Below are positions 63,401 through 64,000 of a DNA stretch of 64,000 nucleotides, piece by piece. The stretch covers positions 45,337,695 through 45,401,694 of the forward strand of contig CM049316.1 in assembly GCA_026874595.1 (NCBI GenBank). The letters run 5' to 3'. The position numbers and the translations under genes were made by a program. Source of the stretch: Sipunculus nudus. Its lineage: Eukaryota > Annelida > Sipuncula > Golfingiida > Sipunculidae. Numbering within the stretch: position 1 is the first letter of the stretch; each line of letters opens with the position of its first letter. Under the pieces are notes generated by a model. The model was not told the DNA's origin. It was given only the letters and a program-made list of their open reading frames with translations, and made no database searches.

Positions 63401-64000
63401 CTATCATATGTATGTCTCGTATATTTATCTTTCAAGGTAATATAGCATATTATTATGTTGTATCATGTTTTCACACTACAATCTGTATGTCTTGTTTATT
63501 TGTCATTCCAGGTATTATTGCGATATTATTCTGTATTATCATGATGTTCTTCTATATCATGTGTATTTATCATTTCAGGTATTATGGCAATATTATTCTG
63601 TGGTATCGTGATGTCCCACTACACCCATTTGAATCTGAGTCCTATGACCCAGGTCACCGTCCAGCAAACATTCAGAACCATTGCCTTTATAGCTGGTAGG
63701 TATTGTAGCTGGTAGGCATCATAGGTTTAAAAAAAAGTATCAGTTTAAGGACTCCAACTTGCTATAATTAATGGCTTACAACTTCGCATTTTAAATTAGG
63801 AGAAAGTTAATTAGATTATGTTGCTCAAATCGATTGAATTAATAAAATTAACATAAATGATAATTTTCTTGAACATGTTCTTTTGTTGTAAATGAGTGTA
63901 TAAATATCTATTTTTCAGAGTTCTGTGTGTTTGCCTATCTGGGTATGGCTATATTCAGCATGAAACATCTCGTGAAACCAGCTCTAGTTATATGGAGTAT
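13442..64000 (+). CDS. SLC9A8: SLC9A8-like (NHE8) Na+/H+ exchanger, 11 exons, 3' end beyond window
   Basis: Join of 13442-13629, 32856-32995, 33206-33286, 50587-50645, 51822-51905, 54295-54396, 55810-55988, 56566-56704, 57774-57879, 63579-63695, 63919-64000: 1277 coding bases, 425 residues plus two bases, no stop. Every junction is GT-AG and keeps frame. The product resembles animal NHE8: signal peptide, polar tail, then an antiporter core with [15 protein letters not shown] (166-180), SAVDPVAT (238-245) and [10 protein letters not shown] (263-272, with the conserved Asn-Asp pair N269-D270). NHE8-type exchangers swap luminal H+ for Na+ or K+ in Golgi, endosomal and apical membranes. Vertebrate NHE8 is about 580 residues, so roughly the last quarter plus the cytosolic tail lie outside. 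Introns range from 210 bp (intron 2) to 19.2 kb (intron 1) and 17.3 kb (intron 3). Assignment to NHE8 rather than another NHE rests on recalled similarity of the core, especially exons 5-10. Confidence 0.93.
13630..16301. other. Intron 1, first part: no gene seen
   Basis: AT-rich intronic DNA. Small open frames have no recognisable domains. (TA)n at 15850-15871. Short imperfect palindrome GGGTTTGGAACCC at 14526-14538. Tandem AATAAA words just before 16301 belong to the hAT target site. Confidence 0.4.
16302..17211. mobile_element. hAT-type non-autonomous element with 8-bp TSD
   Basis: Termini TAGTGGTGGG and CCCACCACTA are inverted. The inner parts of both ends carry GATCATCG/CGATGATC words, with a near-terminal hairpin on the right (CGATCATCGATCGG...CCGATGATCGAT, 17145-17182). 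The 8-bp word AATAAAAC lies directly outside both ends (16294-16301, 17212-17219), the hAT target-duplication length. 910 bp, with no transposase. Confidence 0.85.
17212..18050. other. Intron 1 DNA with an imperfect ~60-bp direct repeat
   Basis: ACAAAATCTGATTGGCTCA...GATGACTGCCCCCATGTGGA at about 17608-17660 recurs at about 17669-17720 (AAAATCTGATTGGCTCA...TATGACTGCGCCCATGTGGAG). No gene seen. Confidence 0.5.
20160..20286 (+). repeat. Two-copy ~70-bp tandem duplication
   Basis: ATGATTGCAACTTTTGCAAC...TTTTAACTTATA occurs at about 20168 and again at about 20238, nearly identical. Confidence 0.8.
20387..21738. mobile_element. TA-flanked element with CAGTRAAACCTGA inverted ends
   Basis: Left terminus CAGTAAAACCTGAGAG, right terminus CTTGGTTCAGGTTTCACTG, with TA directly outside both (20385-20386, 21739-21740). 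Subterminal GGTCTTAAGTC / GGTCGC words (AGCGGTCTTAAG, CAGTGGTCGCTTGG) are typical of the 'CAGTGAAACCTG' families. The TA duplication and CAGT start suggest a Tc1/mariner-pogo-type MITE. Contains a (TA)n run at 20557-20608 and CpG-rich sequence at 21100-21720. No transposase is present. Confidence 0.7.
22647..25327. other. Intron 1 DNA without recognisable genes
   Basis: Contains a poly-G run (22848-22863). A 130-codon open frame at 24717-25109 has no family I recognise, ordinary AT-driven composition and no flanking exon signals. I leave it uncalled, though it could be an old transposon fragment. Confidence 0.4.
25328..25990 (+). mobile_element. Decayed DINE/HINE-like element, 5' part
   Basis: Starts TTTTTATCTCAGCTGACTG with ATCATCTGAGCTATAG, then a short GTCCATCTG stretch and the family interior (ACCATTAGACCTACCAG..., CAAGACTGCCTATAATCA). 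No GACCCATGGGTC 3' end was found downstream, so it is truncated or heavily mutated. Confidence 0.55.
25991..28418. other. Intron 1 DNA with simple repeats
   Basis: (TA)n at about 27468-27510 passes directly into (GA)n at 27511-27544. (TA)n and AATAAT runs lie near 28300-28340. No gene or bounded element is supported. Confidence 0.5.
28419..29992 (+). mobile_element. DINE/HINE-like element with AGGTCAAGGTCACAGG internal repeats
   Basis: 5' end TTTTTAGCTCAGCTGACTG (28419 on). 3' end CAGCTGAGCGTCGA, the palindrome GACCCATGGGTC (29977-29988), CCTAG. The interior has about four diverged tandem units of roughly 240 bp, each with GATGATAACTCCAG, GGTTTCAAACTTGAC, CAAAGGTCAAGGTCACAGG-type and TTTTCATCCCAAACTTTCC words. 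The same interior units recur at 54640-55250. Confidence 0.7.
29993..30540 (+). mobile_element. Second HINE-like copy, head-to-tail with the previous one, 3' end missing
   Basis: Begins immediately after the 3' end of the 28419-29992 element with TTTTAGCTGAGCTGATTG and a shortened GTCC-like run. The interior words GATGTCCCCAAAATCTCC and CAGCTCCCCAGGCTG match the 18051 element. It runs into a (CT)n tract (30476-30533) with no canonical 3' end. Confidence 0.55.
30476..30533 (+). repeat. CT-rich microsatellite
   Basis: (CT)n with interspersed C, about 58 bases. Confidence 0.9.
30604..30790 (+). mobile_element. Partial MITE, GGCCAAAA family (copy 2)
   Basis: Starts GGCCAAAAATAAAAAGGCA and GGATCTCAGGCACCACC, matching the left ends at 11315 and 43905, but no mirrored right end is present. 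Confidence 0.6.
30871..32611 (+). mobile_element. Non-autonomous Helitron, complete, 1.74 kb
   Basis: 5' terminus TCCGCCAAAAC preceded by A. 3' terminus hairpin GTAGTCGCTTGTCGACTAC (32582-32600), then seven bases and CTAG, followed by T. TC...hairpin...CTRR inserted between A and T with no target duplication is the Helitron signature. The 5' end also folds (CCGCCAAAACGAAGTTTTGCGG). The interior is five tandem ~280-bp units. A partial inverted copy lies at 1-390. No Rep/helicase gene is present, so an autonomous partner would be needed for movement. Confidence 0.85.
31081..32480 (+). repeat. Five 280-bp tandem units with paired GGTGGCGCCACC palindromes
   Basis: Unit starts near 31081, 31361, 31641, 31921 and 32201 (spacing 280). 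Each unit has TATATCTCGGGAACYGTTTGA, ACACAAATGTAGCCCTGGGATA, a first palindrome GGTGGCGCCACC(TGCA), GTTAAAATCACTCATATCTC and a second palindrome GGTGGCGCCACC(TACA). The last two units are more diverged. Confidence 0.9.
32612..32855 (+). other. End of intron 1 with exon 2 acceptor
   Basis: AT-rich. Ends with a pyrimidine tract and TTTTTTCAACAG (32844-32855), the exon 2 3' splice site. Confidence 0.7.
32856..32995 (+). CDS. SLC9A8: SLC9A8-like exon 2: polar linker and start of first membrane segment
   Basis: Residues 63-109 plus one base. A Thr/Ser-rich then Lys/Glu-rich linker ([20 protein letters not shown]) precedes [10 protein letters not shown], which starts the first core membrane helix and matches the MTIFFSLLV-type segment of vertebrate NHE8. 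Donor G|GTAAGT is near consensus; the phase (1) matches exon 3. Confidence 0.9.
32996..33205 (+). other. Intron 2 (210 bp)
   Basis: GTAAGT donor, TTGTTTTTCTAG acceptor. Nothing else seen. Its small size contrasts with the neighbouring introns of 19 and 17 kb. Confidence 0.85.
33206..33286 (+). CDS. SLC9A8: SLC9A8-like exon 3: membrane helix and LPESVAIV segment (seed of the array)
   Basis: Residues 110-136 plus one base. [10 protein letters not shown] completes the helix and [12 protein letters not shown] matches LPESVAVV of vertebrate NHE8. Donor TTGTAG|GTGAGTAG. The last ~31 coding bases (from CCAGAGAGTGTGG, 33259-33286) plus GTGAGTAGCAAACAT are the sequence repeated about 300 times in the following intron. 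Confidence 0.92.
34800..38952 (+). repeat. Large tandem duplication inside the array, copy A
   Basis: About 4.15 kb of array repeats at an offset of 4232 bases (39032-43184). Comparing the two by eye I found one difference in the interior (G at 37618 versus C at 41850). The blocks stop matching at 34799/39031 (C versus T) on the left and around 38952/43184 (GACC versus GGCC) on the right. Confidence 0.88.
39032..43184 (+). repeat. Large tandem duplication inside the array, copy B
   Basis: Partner of 34800-38952 at +4232. The near identity means either a very recent unequal exchange or an assembly duplication. Confidence 0.88.
43905..44244. mobile_element. MITE (GGCCAAAA family, copy 3) inserted in the array, 3-bp TSD TAG
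   Basis: Inverted ends GGCCAAAAAAATAAAAGGTA / TACC...ATTTTGGCC, with GGTTCTCAGGCAC facing GTGCCTGAGAAC. TAG lies on both sides (43902-43904, 44245-44247). The array unit resumes exactly where it broke off (...GACTAG / TAGCAAACATAAAG), so boundaries are precise. Three bases of TSD fit PIF/Harbinger-like size, but the superfamily is not certain. Confidence 0.9.
45324..46735 (+). repeat. 705-bp higher-order duplication in the array
   Basis: The stretch from 45324 recurs at 46029 (offset 705), including a shared TTGTGGCC variant at 45411 and 46116. Confidence 0.7.
47540..48615 (+). repeat. 538-bp higher-order duplication in the array
   Basis: 47540-48076 and 48078-48614 align at an offset of 538, including a shared rare variant in which the unit is shortened (GTAAAAAACACAAAG at 47646 and 48184). 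Confidence 0.8.
50071..50586 (+). other. Unique end of intron 3
   Basis: AT-rich. A short open frame (50271-50480) has no features. Ends in the exon 4 acceptor TTTGTTGCAG, weak in pyrimidines. Confidence 0.6.
50587..50645 (+). CDS. SLC9A8: SLC9A8-like exon 4
   Basis: Residues 137-156. [20 protein letters not shown] corresponds to GILMGAVIKIIEFKKLANWK-like sequence of NHE8, the end of a membrane helix and its following loop. Only 59 bases long, isolated 17.3 kb from exon 3. Donor GAG|GTAGGT. Confidence 0.9.
50830..51140 (+). repeat. Dispersed intronic repeat, copy 1
   Basis: Diverged direct repeat of about 52200-52500. Shared words: ATGTTGACA, AGAAAAACCATG/GGAAAAACATG, GCCTGTGTGC, CCTATTTTTATAA. 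Lies in intron 4, the partner in intron 5. Family not known. Confidence 0.65.
51822..51905 (+). CDS. SLC9A8: SLC9A8-like exon 5: [11 protein letters not shown] motif
   Basis: Residues 157-184. [19 protein letters not shown] is the highly conserved helix of Na+/H+ exchangers (FFxxLLPPIIFxxGY), implicated in inhibitor and ion interaction. Acceptor TATCTTTTCAG, donor AAG|GTCAGT. Confidence 0.96.
52180..52510 (+). repeat. Dispersed intronic repeat, copy 2
   Basis: Partner of 50830-51140, in the same orientation, in intron 5. Confidence 0.65.
52511..54294 (+). other. Rest of intron 5; includes a 17-bp perfect inverted repeat
   Basis: AATCAGACCAATGAGAG at 54022-54038 is mirrored by CTCTCATTGGTCTGATT at 54091-54107 with a 52-base loop, perhaps a small foldback remnant. 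Otherwise no gene or bounded element. Confidence 0.6.
54295..54396 (+). CDS. SLC9A8: SLC9A8-like exon 6
   Basis: Residues 185-218, phase 0 at both ends. [17 protein letters not shown] and [16 protein letters not shown] form a membrane helix pair close to vertebrate NHE8 (GNFFQNIGSITLFAVFG-like). Acceptor CAATTTCAG, donor AAG|GTAAGA. Confidence 0.96.
54640..55260 (+). mobile_element. HINE-like interior fragment in intron 6
   Basis: Begins with GGATGCCATATAGTAATCAC and a short CTGTCTGTCTGTTT run, then three diverged units with GGTTTCAAACTTGAC, CTATTGATTTTGGGGTCA, GTCAAAGG...GTCACAGG and TTTTCATCCAAGACC words, as in the 28419-29992 element. Canonical ends not found. Confidence 0.6.
55810..55988 (+). 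CDS. SLC9A8: SLC9A8-like exon 7: catalytic core
   Basis: Residues 219-277 plus two bases. [13 protein letters not shown] (233-245) and [14 protein letters not shown] (263-276) are the two signature motifs of the CPA1 exchanger core. The Asp of the Asn-Asp pair (D270) is the family's presumed cation-binding carboxylate. Acceptor TATTTCTTTTCAG, donor GA|GTAAGT. Confidence 0.97.
56566..56704 (+). CDS. SLC9A8: SLC9A8-like exon 8
   Basis: Residues 278-324. [20 protein letters not shown] is a divergent loop; [19 protein letters not shown] is the next helix (MFFGSAALGTLTGLISAL in NHE8). The exon end at ATA|GTATCC is chosen because joining there to exon 9 gives [14 protein letters not shown], the same length as the SALVLKHIDLRKTP segment I recall. 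The donor is unusually weak. Codon use is more GC-rich than in neighbouring exons. Confidence 0.88.
56940..56995 (+). repeat. (TA)n microsatellite
   Basis: TA dinucleotide run in intron 8. Confidence 0.9.
57170..57452 (+). mobile_element. Retroelement-like fragment with hammerhead-like motif and (TA)n tail
   Basis: A relatively GC-rich block in intron 8 ending in (TA)n (57420-57452). It contains CTGATGA (57353-57359), a CGGG...CCCG hairpin (57361-57364 / 57371-57374), GAAAC (57376-57380), a CTGTA...TACAG hairpin, and outer pairing AACAACA / TGTTGTT (57341-57347 / 57401-57407). This is the order of hammerhead core elements, but the closing pair next to the core is a T/T mismatch. It may be the 3' end of a Penelope-like element or a retrozyme relative. 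Confidence 0.35.
57774..57879 (+). CDS. SLC9A8: SLC9A8-like exon 9
   Basis: Residues 325-359 plus one base. [18 protein letters not shown] then [14 protein letters not shown], nearly the same as [11 protein letters not shown]...AYLPYGLAEGISLSG of NHE8 and strongly diagnostic for this subfamily. Acceptor AACTTCACTCAG, donor G|GTAAGT. Confidence 0.96.
58023..59941 (+). mobile_element. DINE/HINE-like element 1 in intron 9 (1.9 kb)
   Basis: 5' end TTTTTAGCTCAGCTGACT (subterminal GCTCAGCTG 58029-58037), GTCC-rich run 58076-58110; 3' end CAGCTGAGC (59910-59918), GACCCATAGGTC, CCTTGT. The last ~1.3 kb is nearly identical to 61510-62841 (offset about 2.9 kb), so the two copies share a recent source. 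Non-coding. Confidence 0.75.
59954..62931. mobile_element. TA-flanked MITE with CAGTAGAGCGTCGTTTATC ends, split by a HINE-like insertion
   Basis: Left end CAGTAGAGCGTCGTTTATC, right end GATAAACAACTCTACTG (one inverted pair with two changes), with TA on both sides (59952-59953, 62932-62933). Only about 380 bp belong to this element (59954-60241 and 62842-62931); the middle is the HINE-like copy at 60242-62841. Confidence 0.75.
60242..62841 (+). mobile_element. DINE/HINE-like element 2 in intron 9 (2.6 kb), nested
   Basis: TTTTTAGCTCAGCTGACT start (GCTCAGCTG 60249-60257), (GTCC)n 60287-60322; 3' end CAGCTGAGC (62809-62817), GACCCATAGGTC, CCTTGT. Compared with element 1 it carries ~0.7 kb of extra interior (about 60890-61500) duplicated from the family's own middle. 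Non-coding. Confidence 0.78.
62942..63285 (+). other. Intron 9 DNA before the exon 10 repeats
   Basis: AT-rich, no gene or element recognised. Confidence 0.5.
63286..63578 (+). repeat. Degenerate tandem copies of the intron 9/exon 10 junction
   Basis: The exon 10 acceptor (CATTTCAG) and first ~45 exon bases (GTATTATGGCAATATTATTC...) are preceded by imperfect copies: an exon-like body at about 63291-63330 (CAATATTGTTCTGTGGTATT), then acceptor-like sites ending at 63354 (CATTCCAG), 63436 (TTTCAAG) and 63511 (CATTCCAG), each followed by exon-like sequence. Spacing to the real site (63578) is 82, 75 and 67 bases. The copy at 63512 would read G-IIAILFC against the exon's G-IMAILFC. Confidence 0.85.
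63579..63695 (+). CDS. SLC9A8: SLC9A8-like exon 10
   Basis: Residues 360-398 plus one base. [20 protein letters not shown] then [19 protein letters not shown], almost the same as [25 protein letters not shown] in NHE8. Acceptor TATCATTTCAG at 63578, in phase 1 with exon 9; donor G|GTAGGT. Its first ~45 bases recur upstream in the intron. Confidence 0.96.
63919..64000 (+). CDS. SLC9A8: SLC9A8-like exon 11, cut by window end
   Basis: Residues 399-425 plus two bases. [17 protein letters not shown] matches the ETCVFAFLGLSIFSF helix of NHE8, followed by a less conserved loop and ALVIWS. Acceptor CTATTTTTCAG. The exon continues beyond 64000. Confidence 0.93.

Noticed and set aside
63385-63699. 104-codon plus-strand open frame across exon 10
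   Set aside because: It reads the degenerate junction copies and then exon 10 in a wrong frame; the spliced frame of exon 10 is clear from protein similarity.

Overview
The window is metazoan nuclear DNA: AT-rich, intron-rich and crowded with transposons. I infer a marine invertebrate, probably a mollusc or another lophotrochozoan, because several dispersed elements with GTCC-rich 5' ends and a palindromic GACCCATGGGTC-type 3' end look like families I associate with those genomes. No species can be named from the sequence alone.

The one well-supported host gene is an SLC9A8-like (NHE8) organellar Na+/H+ exchanger on the + strand. Eleven coding exons (13442 to the window edge) join in frame into the first 425 residues: a signal peptide, an acidic/lysine-rich N-terminal tail, then exchanger membrane segments with the hallmarks [23 protein letters not shown] and [10 protein letters not shown]. 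The gene continues beyond 64000. A short candidate first coding exon on the - strand (8508-8452, 19 codons, GTGAGT donor, in-frame upstream stop) may mark a second, divergently oriented host gene running left out of the window.

Layout: 1-390, truncated Helitron-like copy; 2512-8366, a 5.9 kb Mutator-like (MULE) transposon with long terminal inverted repeats, 9-bp target duplication and a broken PHD-OTU-transposase gene; 8841-10395, a 5'-truncated non-LTR retrotransposon; 11315-11660, a MITE; 12430-13060, a purine-rich tract; 13442, the start of the exchanger. Intron 1 (19.2 kb) holds a hAT-type MITE, several DINE/HINE-like elements, a TA-flanked inverted-repeat element and a 1.74 kb Helitron with five 280-bp internal repeats. 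Intron 3 (17.3 kb) is almost entirely one tandem array. Intron 9 holds two HINE-like elements, one nested in an inverted-repeat element.

The most striking observation is that the intron 3 array (about 33255-50070, roughly 300 units of ~54 bp) is built from the exon 3/intron 3 splice junction: each unit repeats the last ~31 coding bases of exon 3, the 5' splice site and the first intronic bases. The units form 107-bp dimers, 163/222-bp higher-order units, and a 4.15 kb block present twice with one difference noted. A smaller parallel case lies at intron 9/exon 10, where the 3' splice site plus ~45 bases of exon 10 recur upstream in degenerate form at 67-82 bp spacing. Two splice junctions of one gene have therefore each seeded tandem repeats carrying decoy splice sites. 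I know of no description of this.
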